Source: Sympetrum striolatum
Taxonomy: Eukaryota; Arthropoda; Insecta; Odonata; Libellulidae
NCBI GenBank assembly: GCA_947579665.1
Contig: OX388345.1
Span: 61,991,454-62,055,453 of the forward strand
Length of the DNA stretch: 64,000 nt
Direction: 5' to 3'
Shown here: piece by piece, positions 47,485-59,413 of the stretch
Numbering within the stretch: position 1 is the first letter of the stretch
How the letters are laid out: each line of letters starts with the position of its first letter
Program-made: the position numbers and the translations under genes
Notes under the pieces: model-generated
What the model saw: the letters and a program-made list of their open reading frames with translations, nothing else
Told to the model about the DNA's origin: nothing
Database searches by the model: none

Positions 47485-49962
47485 AAGAAGGATAATAACG
47501 CAAAACAAGAATATAACCAATAATATGTACAGATATCCTAACAAGTAATGTGGAAATAGAGTTTCAAATATTTAGATGTAAGAAGCTTTTCGATATATTA
47601 CTACTTCTATTTAGTGCCTCCAAAGAATATCTCTGCCCTCACTTCTGTCCTGTGTGTATGAATGTATATGTATGTGCATCTGGAATATTTGTCTCTACTC
47701 TCATAAAATAAAGCCAATTCCTAAGCGATATTTCTACTTCTGGCAGCAGCCTACTGAGGCATCACATCTGCATTTCCCTTTTAAAAAAGGGAACCTTAAT
47801 GAATTACGAGCCACTTTCTAAACTTTTTACACCTACATTCTCACCCTAATTATCACGTGCGAAAATTTAATTCGATATTTTCCGGGCCAAGCAGCCTTTC
47901 ACAAATTATTCCTCGGAGAAGGCAAATAACGGAACTGTCGTATATACTAAAGGAAATGTACGATTTTCAGCTTAATGAAAAGCTATGCAAATCGATGTCC
48001 GCGTGTTAGGACTAGAGAAATCTTCCGTTGACGGGCATTTAAAAGAGGAATTAACTGGAGAACCCAAAACTTGGGGAAACGCTTCATTATAATGCCCCGG
48101 AGATCAGCTTCAAAGGTATTCAACTTTCGGGGCGGAAAAAACTTGTTAATCTCTTCGGATTTACATCTGGAAATGTCACAACGAATCAATGTCGTCGAAG
48201 CTTCCTACAAGATTTGGAAACTTTTGAAATGGGAATTTCCTCCCCTTCAGTGGTCTTCTCGAAACGTTTCGAAGGAGAGGAAGTCTCGGATTCATCACGT
48301 AAACCAAAGCGGTGGATTAAATCGAGCGTCAATTGATTCCGGTCATTGGATTTTAGGAAAACGGTGAAACTGCGATATTCGAACCCATTTCGAATTCAAG
48401 AGGGGATTCGAATAATTATTTTATGGTTTCTAATTGATGAAGTAAGACCATGTTTTTACTTGAAATGACTCGCAATAGTATTATGTTATTTCTTAAATTT
48501 GTAGCTATTTATACTGACAGATATGGACTTAAGTCAGTAGTTGTTATGCTTCCTGTGAATATTACAATATTTTTAGTAACGATAATGTATACTATTGCAT
48601 TAGAAAAGTCTAGCATTCCTCTGAAACCAGTTTTGAATCAAGAAAAGTGAAATTACAGTTTTTATTTAACTGACTACATGATAATGGATTGGTATAAATT
48701 GGTTTAGATATAAGTTAGTATTGAGGAATAAGTTTAAGCAGTAAATAATCAGATGGACAGAACAGGGCTCAAGGCAACAGATGAAAAATAATCCCTTTAA
48801 TAATGGTTAGAAATTGCTTAGGAAATATAAGAAAATAATTTAGCGATTAGGTTTAGTAAGACTTAGTTTTAAGATTCTTTTTTAAAATTTCTTAGTCTTT
48901 CTAATAATATATGTGTAGATTTTCCGAGCGATTACTTTTTTGCTTTTCAATTTTCTAGAATGTAGTATTCTCTCTTTTCATAGCCTATGCAACGCCCTCG
49001 GGAGTTAGCAGGTTAAGACTGCTAATACTTATCCTAACGGTATGAATGAAGGTAGTGTGGTTGGCACTACGCTTCTACCGCCTACTATTACCCAGAGTTT
49101 TATCTCCGGTACTCATTTTTACCCATTTACAGGCTGAGTCGACCTTCATTTTTGTACTTAGGATATTTTCAGACCCAGTTATCCTTCATTTTTCAATGAT
49201 CGCTTTATTTTTATCATATTTCTGTACATTATTAAAGAAAACGATGGTATTTTATAAGGTGTTATTTATGACTGTGTTTATAGTCTGAAAATCGCATAAC
49301 ATGTACGGTAAGGGATTGTAATATTACTGGTTTCAATCTTCTATTTATCATTTAGTATTAGATATTCAGAAATCTACTTAGAATGCGCATATTGCCCAAA
49401 ATTAATATATATATATATAGCTATTCAAGAAATAAGACGTCTCTTAAGGAATGAAAATAATCGATTTAGGATCTTAGAGAGGTACCCCTACAGTAATTTC
49501 TGTTGGAGAAAACGTAGCTCCTTATGCTTCTGGATAAATGGCTCTACCATATGGTGGACCTTAGAACTGGTGAATCAGGCACATATACGTGCTCTTTTCT
49601 TATTTGCTATTCATAACTCATGTTTGACCATTTGTAATTCATATATCACGGAAAGCATGAGCGTTTGATATTGTATATGAGTAAGCGTATACGTATGTAA
49701 TAGTGATCTCATGACTTTGACTCAGCAACAGTCCGAACTGCTTATTTTTCGTTTCGAGAAAATAATCTCTTAATAAGTTTTATGATATCCATGGCCATTA
49801 AATATTATTCAATTTAATCGAATTTTAGAATAATACTATTAATAGGACAGAAATTATGGACGAAGCCACTCCTTTTTAGAAATTTATATATTAATTACTG
49901 AGTGACAGTTATCCTTTTTCAAATACAACAAATGTACCATTTATGAGAATGCATAACGATAA

Positions 49963-50634
49963 TTGGAGGGAAGAATGAATAGATTCTGGTTTCGGTTAAG
50001 GTTCAAGGACTGTAATTTTTCGATTCGGGTTCCTTTTTACCCCGGCAAAGGTACCGGTTTCATCGAACTCGGGTTCCGGCTTGGTTTCCTGTACGATGCC
50101 GTGATTCTGTCCGGTAACTTTATCAACTTGGGAATGTTTACGACTCAAAGAAACTCATCTCGCCACTTCCTCCATGGGGAAAGTATTTTTCTAATGATTT
50201 CGGCTATTTCGGATCTCACGTCAGAGAAGACTCGCGGTGCTTTAAAAGGGTCCCCAGCGTGGATATCTCAGCGGGGGTGGCGAAGGTCGAAGGAATCCGA
50301 AGTTCGTGGGAGAACTGAAAGTGAAGGGAAGCAAAAAATCCGAGTTGTCCTTTTAAAAATTTTATTTTTAGCGGGAAACGTTCGTCCCCGAGGAATGAAA
50401 GAGGCAAATCGTTTCCTTTGGAAGGAATCCCGATTGGACGGATCTTCTTTGCCGGTCTCTATGGAAAGAGAAAGGTACGCCGAGGTACGTTATCGGGATT
50501 CCCTCCCTTTATCTTTTTATGCCGTCTTATTATTTACATTAATCGCATTAAGATTTCTTCTCCGAGGGAAGGAAAGAAAAATTAATTACTCGCGATGGAG
50601 AATTAAAATGATGAAAATGCGATTCCGATTTTAA
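49963..50634 (+). CDS. Unrecognised ORF, 223 codons; reality doubtful
   Basis: This is the longest open frame in the window. It opens with TTG; the first ATG is at 49975, leaving about 219 codons. The predicted protein is rich in R, F, S and G, has a hydrophobic stretch at about residues 181-200 that could span a membrane, and ends in a basic tail. I recognise no domain, and there is no signal peptide. The frame lies exactly on one of the GC-richer islands, where stop codons are rare, and no splice sites or promoter elements frame it. It may be a chance ORF, a single-exon orphan gene, or a decayed element. I give it low weight. Confidence 0.15.
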   Translation: MEGRMNRFWFRLRFKDCNFSIRVPFYPGKGTGFIELGFRLGFLYDAVILSGNFINLGMFTTQRNSSRHFLHGESIFLMISAISDLTSEKTRGALKGSPAWISQRGWRRSKESEVRGRTESEGKQKIRVVLLKILFLAGNVRPRGMKEANRFLWKESRLDGSSLPVSMERERYAEVRYRDSLPLSFYAVLLFTLIALRFLLRGKERKINYSRWRIKMMKMRFRF

Positions 50635-50640
50635 TTGGAG

Positions 50641-53600
50641 TCCGAGGTTTTCTCTTCTCCAAGGATTAATTGCGGAGACTGTATATCGCCATTGATATTT
50701 CAAACTTCCAGATAATTGAAGTTGTTCATTGAGAAATATTCCTAGAAAGTTAATGTTTTTCCGCTTTCGGTGGCCTTACAATGAACATTACACTCAGGTT
50801 AGTTTTTATAGACAGTTATTAACTGGTAAATCATTTCAAAAAATTCTGCAAAGACAATCAGAATTAAAAGAATGTTCGTTTATGTTGCTTGCCTTAAGTA
50901 AAGAATCTTCTAAATCAGGGAAAGCTATAATTCCTATTTAATGCATTTTCCCATAAAGATTGTTCCGTGTGTTTAGATGAGTCATCTGTTGCAGTTAAAT
51001 TAAAAATTCCTCTAATAACTGATTTATTGTATGTTATATATTTCACTACCTACAAAACTAGATACCATTCTTCTCCACAGATTAGTCTAATGGGTGCACC
51101 AATTAGTTTACTTTTCGGCAATATTTTAGGCCATGTTAAATGCGATGCCGAAGTTACTTGTTTGACGGCTAAGCATGAATAAAATTATTGATAAATTTCA
51201 CAGCCTTGCGGGCCGAACGGAATTTTGAAGGGATCGGATTGCCCCCTGGGTCAAAGTTCTGCTAAGATAAACTTTTGAGGATATTGGAAAATCAAAATCA
51301 AGGGAATATAAAATTTCAGTATCTATCTTGGGTGTACATTAACTGTTAATTCCTCTCATATGCTTACTTTATTTAATCAATTCTTTCTCTTAGAGATACA
51401 CCAGGAGAAATTTTCCTCCAATAGCTTTCGATGAGTCAGAAAATTCTGCGAGTTAGTTTGAAAGGGAAATTTCGATTAACCTTCCGGGAGGGAACCTTAG
51501 AACTTTTTCAAATTCTTTCTGGTATTGAATTCAGTAGGGACGGCTTTCAACTTTTATCAATGTCTCCTTTCCTTCTACATTATCGTATACCGTTTAAAAT
51601 GTTACGATTCTCTCATCAACCCATTGTGACAGATTTATACTCGCGTGTAAATACTTGGACCATATTGGGAAGGCATCCAAATCGCTGCGTGCAGTAAATT
51701 ATTTGGAAAGTAATCTCTTAGGAATTTCTCACTTCTTTACATCCTCTTCATCGATCTTTACGTTTCTTTGCGGAATCAATACGCAAAAAATCAAATTAGT
51801 AAAAAGAAGTTTGAAGAAGTTATAATGAGCAGCTAGTATTTGCGGTTTGGATAGAAAGCTATTGGTTCTTAAACATTTTTATGGTACAGTTATAAAAAAC
51901 ACTAAGTTAGGAAAGCATAGAAAAATATCGCCGTCTATTTTCCTACAAACCACAAGCATTGATTCAATGCGGTGATATAGCAAGCTATATGTATACTGGC
52001 TTGTCTAAGATTATAATAATGTAGAAGAGAACAATGCCGATAGTGTGGAGAATGTTTACCTCTAGCACTCTAATTGGATACTTAATTCATTAAGGTAAAA
52101 ATATTTTGTGAAATTAAACTCCTGATAAATTTAAAAGCGTATCTGAATTTCGCAATAACGCGAAACCTCAGTAGATGGCTTGCAACACTACTGGCGATTT
52201 GAATAGTTGTAATATGACTTTTAATCAATTAAAAATTAACCAAAAATGTGAATTACTTTTCATGAAGAGATACTTCTTGAGATTTTCTGTTTTTGACATT
52301 CCCCGTTCCAGAATTTTCAGCTGATAAGTAACTTTATTTTGGGCGGAAATCAAATAAGGAAAGTTAGTTCTACAAAATCTCTTTGAATCACTTCGTTTTC
52401 TTTTGAAGAGAACTCCGGAAATCGCCATAGACTTCTGGTGAAGAGGAATTACTTGGCATTAGAGATTGACTGGAATTCTTTCCAAAAATTCCCGCTGAAG
52501 ATCAAGAATACACCGAAATAAAATAGCGCGCTCAGATGACACGAGTTGGGTCGTGAAAATGAGCAGATCAAAAAGTTCTCGCAACGCTTGAATAAGTCTT
52601 CCGAAAGGTTAGCAGGAATCCATAAATTTTTGATGATCCTCTCTCAAGAAGCAAGATCTGAGCTAAATGGCGCTGTCGTCTTAGCATTTGTCCTTTGAAA
52701 ATTTTCTTCGAAAGCTGGCGGAAAATGACTGTATTGGGAATAACTTCGGATTCAAAAAAGGGAAAAAGTCTCTCTGCTTACTGAGTAAATAGCTTTGAAG
52801 TGGTAAAGTTCGAAAAAACGTTTCTTTATTTGCAAGACGTAAACGAGGGTATGGGGAGAAATTAGAGAGAATTAACTTTATGTCCAAGGAAAGTCTGAAA
52901 TGAAGAGATAGTAGTTTTTACGAAACAAACAAGATCAGGGACCTTGGTTTCGTTATGCATAACATCAAATCTTGCATTGTGAATTTGTCTGCAGTTTTAT
53001 TTTAATTACTTTCATTGAAAAACATGAGAGATTACAAAAATTTTATTATGCTATAAATTCTAATCAAATTATTTTCTTTTCACAGTTCAAAATTATTTCT
53101 AAAATGTAGGACGAAGAAAGTTTCTTACTACATAAATAAAAGAACTTTTAAATTTTCAAAGGAATATTTTTTTGCACGATTAATGCTGTCTATTTGTACA
53201 TATCTGCAGGTTTGAATTACTGTGAATTTTATTACTATTAAGAATTCAAATAGGTACATATTAAAAATATAAATATCAGAGCTATTAACAATTAATAGCT
53301 TCTTCCTTCGAAAAATCAGTAGCATATATTTTTCATATGATGCACCAATGTAGCCAATGCTAATGCATTAAATGTTTTTTTGCGTAATACAATAAGAAAT
53401 AATTATTTACTTAAAAATGAAATATAATTAATTTAAAATAATGCTAGTTAATCTAAAAACTTTAAGTAAATTTTGTTTTTCAGCGTTGTGATTTGAGTTT
53501 GCATGCAGAAAACTACTTACTTTTATTTTTTTCCTGAAATGATTCATACAATCCAGGAAATTTACCAATATATTTCGACTAGCTAGTAGAGTAAGGATTG

Positions 53601-54687
53601 TGTGCGTTTAAAAGTCAAAGATTACTTAAAATTTATTATCACATATTGTTGAGAATCCATTTTTCAGGATAGTTACCTTCTTCCGTGTCATAGAAAATCA
53701 CGGTTACTTGAAAGTGGGGAAAAATTGCAATAAGTTTTTCCGTACATGCTGTTATATTGGTGAAGTCCTTAAAATTGCGAAATATATACATAATATAATT
53801 TAATATATGATTTCTCAGGGCCATGATTTATCGAATTTCCGGTTGATCGATGAACGGAGAGTGTAAAATGTACATTCTCCTACATTGTACATACATCCTT
53901 CTGCATAGATATTCACTGAAAATGTACTCCTGTTTTGGTGGTGCTCCACCATCAGCATAGCAAAAGGCGTCGGAAACAGCCCATCTTCGTTCCCTTTCGT
54001 TTTCAAGCGGTGCATAACCTCGTTGCGTCACGATCGTGCACTCGAGTACGTATCGAGCGGAGTCGACTTTCCATTTCGCGGCGAGAGCAGATGTGGGACG
54101 AATTATCGGCGACACACTTATTTTCTATGCGTTGCGTCAAAATATGCCTCGTTACCTTCGCGTGAGGATTCGACCCAGGCAATACTATCCAGGCGGATTT
54201 TTATAGCGCGAATTTCTAAAGTGTACTCGTTTCCACGTAGTAAGGAAAGATCATAGGTTAAGGTTGAACGTATTATTAAAGCCCTGGGGAATACTTGGAT
54301 TGCAGAAGCTAGTTACGATTCAATTATAAAACTGATGACTTTTAAACTTATAGTTTCACATAGTGAATTTAATCTCTAAAGAAGCTTCGAATCTGCTTTC
54401 GATGAGAGAAAAATTTAGAAGTTTCGGAAATTGGAATTTTGATGGAAAGAGAGATAAGAAGAGATCAAATTCACGCAGCTACGTATATTTGGGAACATGA
54501 GCATAGATAGACATAAATTCAATGAAAAAAATTACCAAATACTTACTAATATTATAAATAAATGAGAAATATTGTTATCAAACTGAGTTTCACAAAGTTC
54601 TATATTGTAGTATGATATGCATGGAAAGTGTATAAACCGTTCAATGTTTCTACCTTCTGAGACATGAGTTAATGTTTGTATGCATTT
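50641..54687. other. Gene-free stretch
   Basis: AT-rich with GC-richer patches at 52240-52700 and 53920-54240. Frames at 50729-50941, 50967-51182 and 51431-51697 follow one another on the plus strand but resemble no known protein and are separated by ordinary AT-rich sequence. Overlapping frames on both strands fill 53815-54256. Confidence 0.45.
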
Positions 54688-55256
54688 CAATTGTAATGTC
54701 CGCCCCTAATGGTGGTTAAGGGGACGGAGCAATTACATTAATTTACTGGGTTCTTGCCCTTGGTGTCGAAAGCAATTGAGAAATAAATATTTACCTCTTA
54801 ATTTGAATCAAAATGACGTATATTGTCCAAAGATCGTGGATACGAGCACGGGAAGAAGGATGATACACGGGAGACGAAAGAAGGCGAGAGACCGGTTATA
54901 ACTGCTTTTCGGAGACCACCATGGAGGGGTCTCCCTTTCGGAGAGCTGCGCCTTCGACGGCGCTCTACCTAGCTCCCACCTGACTGTGTCCTCTCTCTGC
55001 CCTGATGGGGCCTTTATATACCTGGTTTTGACATTTAGCGAAAAGGAGAGTGAATCTAAGTTTATACCAGGTATTTGTGAAAATGAGAAGAATTAGAAAG
55101 TGACCAAATTATCACTATTTTCGAGAGCAGTAGGCCGACAAACAACACGGACCGAACGCATCTCTATTCTTCCTCTTTGCAGAAGGACAGAAAGTGGAGG
55201 ATAATGATTTGGAGGATGGGGGATGGGGTGTGCTCATATCCGCGGCATTACACAAT
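54688..55256 (-). mobile_element. Solo LTR (561 bp) with 4 bp target duplication
   Basis: The element at 54692-55252 begins TGTAATG and ends CATTACA, the TG...CA inverted ends of an LTR. CAAT flanks it on both sides (54688-54691 and 55253-55256), as expected of a 4 bp target duplication. Read on the minus strand it has a good TATA box, GGTATATAAAGG (plus 55011-55022), and about 30 bases downstream an initiator-like CACAGTCAG (plus about 54981-54989). This suggests U3, R and U5 in minus orientation. No internal region, primer-binding site or polypurine tract adjoins either end, so this is a solo LTR left by recombination. A 4 bp duplication fits Gypsy-like elements but does not prove it. Its GC content is above the surroundings. 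Confidence 0.75.
55011..55022 (-). promoter_or_regulatory. Putative TATA box of the solo LTR
   Basis: GGTATATAAAGG on the minus strand, with CAGTCAG about 30-38 bases downstream as a possible arthropod initiator. It would start transcription toward lower coordinates, ending the R-U5 part at the LTR edge at 54692. Confidence 0.4.
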
Positions 55257-56657
55257 AAACATTACCTAACTTTGTATATGAATATCTGGCTGCCTGGTAT
55301 TTATAATTAAATTTTTGAAATTGGGAAAACATCTTTAAATTATATTATTACGAATGTCGTAATTCTACCGTGCCTCATAAAGTGTTGCATACATTGAAAA
55401 TTCGAAAAAATATTTTCGTTCTGTTGAAAAATTCACAAATCAACTTACCCTAAATTAAATTAAGCATCTGCTTAAAGGTAAAAAAATGCCTATACTTTTT
55501 CGTTATTTGTATTTATTATTTTAGAACTGCGAACATTATGGATTTTTACTTTTTAAGTTATGTGAGTGATCAACATTGAATCGGTAATATCATAACCTCA
55601 TAATATATTATTATTCTTAATATTTCCGATCATATTTTCGAGATTCAGATTAATATATCCGTTGTTTTATACTTATTGTATACATATATCCCTTTCAACT
55701 CCTTTTCTCGTCTTATTTTTTACATTCGCGAAGTATAATTTCAGAAAGAGATCAGAATTTCTTTTCCATAAGTGGGTCTTTCCTTTTTTCTTAAATGAAG
55801 TCTAACTTCTTTATAAAAGAAGTTGGAGAATAAAAGAATGGTAAATTACATTAGCTTCTTTACGGTTTCCGATAACAAATATATGACATTGGAGGTAACA
55901 TATGGTAGGTAGGTTAGAAGTATCATAAGGAAGGATAGAGCTGCGTCAAAATTAACTTACAAAAATTAGGCAAAGATCGTAACGGAAATTTTCTTCGCTC
56001 TTTTTACTGAATGACTTCCCTGAAGTTATACGCTCTTCGACACTTCTTTACGACTGTATTTACTTTTCTTTATATTCCTTTCTTATAGTTTCTTATCATG
56101 AAAAATAATATGACGAAACGCCTAACACCAGACTGGTAATAGGAATATTCATCATGGCCACTCGAATGCTAATCTAAGTTTATTGTTGAATTCTATCTCT
56201 CGTTTGAGATTATTTCAATATTTAATATAATTTTCTTAAATGAGAGTTTGATGGAAGCTGCGTTGTGAACTGAATTATCTGCATGATTAAAGAAAATTGA
56301 TCGCTGTATCCGATTGAGATTATACGTTTAGCAGAAAACTTCTTGCCACAGTATTCATCCTTAATAACCCTTGCAAACTCCTTCAACATTTTTTAAATAT
56401 TCCTCTCGTGTTTAATTAACTCGATTGTCCTCGCTGTTTGTGAACGTTTTGTTTTCTTTATACGTGACATTACATTCTCTGGTACTTTAATTAAAAACCC
56501 CATTCACAACATTCCTTTAGCATTTGATTTATTTTATTCCAAACTCACCTAATTTCTTAACTGAAATCAATTGTACATGCGCCTGATGACCTTTTTTTTG
56601 ATAATCAACGACCTCTGTAGGAACCTCCTTTTACAATGTTATTATGGTGTTGATAAT
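55257..56657. other. Non-coding AT-rich stretch
   Basis: No gene is seen. A small perfect hairpin (AACTTCTTT, ATA, AAAGAAGTT) is at 55804-55824. Confidence 0.5.
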
Positions 56658-56870
56658 TCATAACAAACGAACTCCACATAATTTTTTCGTATTTTCAGTA
56701 TTCCAGAGCGGAGGACGAGAGGCGGCTGTTCCACGTGTCAAAGGACCAAAAAAATTCACAGAAGAGCCAAAGGAATTCATAAAAGATCGATAATTACGCT
56801 TCTCAGAAGGCTCTTCAGGAGATGGATCAAATGCATCAAAATTACCTGAACGAAAGGTAGGGGAATTCAA
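56658..56870. other. Possible exon or coding fragment, strand uncertain
   Basis: Two readings compete. On the plus strand, TATTTTCAG ends at 56698 and GAAAG|GTAGGG follows 56856, framing a 158 bp exon. One frame gives DNYASQKALQEMDQMHQNYL near its end but has a TAA at 56780-56782; another frame reads REAAVPRVKGPKKFTEEPKE before that point. On the minus strand a frame stays open for 70 codons and slightly beyond (residues such as FDAFDPSPEEPSEKRNY and NFFGPLTRGTAASRPPLWN). It has no ATG start but lies just after a TTTCTTCAG. All three have balanced, protein-like composition, yet I recognise none. It may be a real exon, a transposon fragment, or coincidence. Confidence 0.25.
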
Positions 56871-57212
56871 ATTTTTATGCTGAAGAAACGTTTTGAATAT
56901 CTAATTGGCTCTACTCTATCACACGTGGTATAAACGTACTCTTTTTATTGTGAAGAAAATGTGAATTCCGTATAAGCAACGTGGACTGTTTCATTCAAAT
57001 TTCGCATTGTCGTCAAGTTCAGCTTTTTTTATAGAATTGTGTCTTTGTTATGAACGGGCTTATTTGAAAATTATTGTTAATTGAACATCCACGTGCATTT
57101 TTTCCAGAAGACTAATTTTAATACAATTAGATAACAATAAAAATGATATATACACATAAAATCTTTGGCTAAGTAAATATTGCGCGTATGTTTAACATAG
57201 AATAGATTTGGG

Positions 57213-57366
57213 ATAATGAAGAAAAACAATGTAATTTTCCACACTTTTATTTTACTGACGACCGGTTTCGCTCCGGAGTAGCATCTTCGGGTGATGCTAC
57301 TCCGGTAGCGAAACCGGTCGTCAGTAAAATAAAAGTGTGGAAAATTACATTGTTTTTCTACATTAT
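57213..57366. mobile_element. Inverted pair of Penelope-type motifs (hammerhead-like)
   Basis: Two arms of about 75 bp (57213-57286 and 57292-57366) are near-perfect inverted copies, differing by a 2-base gap. Each arm, read outward from the centre, carries GAAGATG or GTGATG, a short stem-loop, then GCGAAACCGGTCGTCAG and a shared tail AAAATAAAAGTGTGG. The order CUGANGA-like, helix, GAAA, then the self-complementary ACCGGU followed by C is that of minimal type I hammerhead ribozymes associated with Penelope-like retroelements. Here the first box is altered (CCGAAGA on the minus strand, GTGATGC on the plus strand), so activity is doubtful. No Penelope coding sequence adjoins. The 102-codon frame running through it is an artefact of the palindrome. 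Confidence 0.5.
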
Positions 57367-59303
57367 CTAAAATGGCTTTCCACAAAGTAACGCCTGATCA
57401 TCTAGATTTCATAGAATAGATTTGATTCGATAAATTATAGAATATTTTGCAGTAATGTTCTACTAGGTACTACATACAGATTATGGGTAAGATCAGTAAA
57501 TTATCTATATTCAAATTAACGTTACCTTAAAAGCACCTTTGTTGTTTCGTTAAAAGATTTCATATATTAGCATTACAATCTGGGTAAAATTTTTTTTCTG
57601 GAGTACTGATAAGGAGAAAAACAGTAGAAATTAGGTTAAGGTGGTTTATTTTCTGGTGATAGTATTCCAGAAGCTATTGAGATTTCAATTATAATTCAGC
57701 CAAGTAACCATACTGATGCATTTTTCGTCTAACGAGGGATTTTTCCCAGTTTTACGGACTTGGCTAATGAACATGGATTCGGTTAGAAACTTTATCATTG
57801 GATGCTAGAACATCCATGTATGCGGGTACAAAAGTTGAAAATGACCATGAAATATTTAATCCACCCGTTATCACACACTTGTAAAAGACTTAAGAAGCTT
57901 CTGTTACTATTCGTACGAATATTGTAAACTGGGACATCATGGAAAAATCGAATTTAAATTAATGTATTATGAATTATTGTATTAAAAATAATTAATGAAT
58001 AATGTGATTTTCGAGAATATTGTATAATTTAACGATTAAATCTCTGCGTTATTAATTGAATGATCCTCTATTTCTACAACTTAACTCATGGTTTTATTCC
58101 CTAGAATTGCTTTAACTTGAACTACATGAAAATTGCCTAAACCCAATTACCTGAATTACCTTAAATCTAGATGAATTCAGGTAATTACTTTTCTGGTAAT
58201 CCTATATATTTCAGATTAATATAACAATTTATTTCTGCTGATAATGAATCCTGTTTAACAAAGTTGAATAGCAATCATTAAATAGCCCAATTAGGAGTTA
58301 TTAGGTTAGTACGACGAACGTTATTCTAGCAAACAAAATTGTCAGATATCTCGCAGAACAGGAATCAACTTCGTATAAAATACTCGCTCATTAGTTCACC
58401 CCGAAAATCCGCGCCAACTAAAACTAACATTTTCCCAGAAATTCCTACTTTGAACAATGTAGCGCAGCTTAAAATGTTAATTAGGATTGAAAACGTCTAG
58501 CAGCAGATGGGTACTCACCGAGATCTGGAAGACTATGAGACATTGAGGCTTGCGAGGCTGGAAGTGACGGCATGGGAGTGATTTATCCATCGGAAGCAAA
58601 CGTCCTTTGTTCAGCGAGCCGATTTCTCCTCTGAAATGCATTTTCGGTCCGCTGGAGTGTTTTCCGCCTTCCAAGCTCGCTTTAAAACATCGAACGAAGG
58701 ATTTGGGTCGTGAAATAAGAAGAATAAGACTTCCGAATGAATTTTTTCGGGAACGCTAAATTTTTCGTGAGAGGCGGCTTCAAGGAAGTGTTTCTAAGTG
58801 GAAGAGCGCTGATTGAAATGCGGAAAAATCGCGGTTCGTTGGCGAATTGTCTCAATGCCAAAAAAAGCTTTGAGAAGAAATATTGCGAGACTTTGATCTC
58901 ATCTTCACTTAGATTTTCTGTAACCGTTTTGGGGCTCTGAGCGAGAGGAAGTAAAAACTTGGCGTATTGAAGTATTAATGGTTGGAATGGTATTTCACGC
59001 GGCACAAAGAATAAATTAATACTGTTTCCTGGATTTATAGACCCTTTACGGTTAACCATGACATCAAACACTCAATATCTCTCTCTCCTGATATATTTTC
59101 TTCTTAAAAAAATTATGTTTCGTGCACGTGGGCAACTAATTTCTTTAAAATTCTACAAAAATTCCTCCGCGTGACCGAGCATTTTCGTGACAAGATTACT
59201 TTATTTAACGAAATCAAGAATGGCTATTTCTGCTTGATTTAAGGATAGGAATGAATTCAAATAAAATTTCAATCAAATCAAAAGAAGCTTTCACTTTGTG
59301 GAG
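57367..59303. other. Gene-free stretch with a GC-richer island
   Basis: Mostly AT-rich. An inverted repeat with 13 bp arms (AATTACCTGAATT and complement) is at 58145-58186. 58380-58960 is GC-richer, with overlapping frames on both strands (58477-58674, 58682-59071, 58737-58940) that show no known motif. Confidence 0.45.
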
Positions 59304-59413
59304 CTTCATCCTGGTAATTGGAAAGGAAATAACGTAGCAATAGTTCTAAACATGCAGTGTTTTTAACAGTGGAACTATTGCTAAGTTAAGTCCTTCCCAA
59401 TTACCACGATAAG
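59304..59413. ncRNA. Imperfect 110 nt hairpin shaped like a microRNA precursor
   Basis: The 5' arm (about 59312-59347) and 3' arm (about 59371-59406) pair over roughly 35 bases. TGGTAATTGG faces CCAATTACCA with one mismatch just beyond it, a small internal loop follows, then TAGCAATAGTT faces AACTATTGCTA. The stem continues outward through ATC with GAT and CTT with AAG, separated by a mismatch and a bulge. The terminal loop is about 23 bases and may close further by AAAC with GTTT. Scattered mismatches, a 30-odd bp stem and a loop of this size fit an animal pre-miRNA, and either strand could be transcribed. I do not recognise either arm as a known microRNA. An old small MITE is the main alternative, although no terminal duplication is seen. 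Confidence 0.35.

Larger units (their letters stand above)
46307..49962. other. Gene-free stretch with two perfect hairpins
   Basis: Mostly AT-rich. 46800-47010 and 47960-48420 are GC-richer. A 98-codon frame at 48071-48367 and its minus-strand partner have no recognisable motif. A (TA)n run is at 49407-49420. The two hairpins are listed separately. Confidence 0.5.

Noticed and set aside
57077..57385. 102-codon minus-strand frame
   Set aside because: It spans the inverted Penelope-type pair and is open because of the palindrome; the remainder is AT-rich filler.
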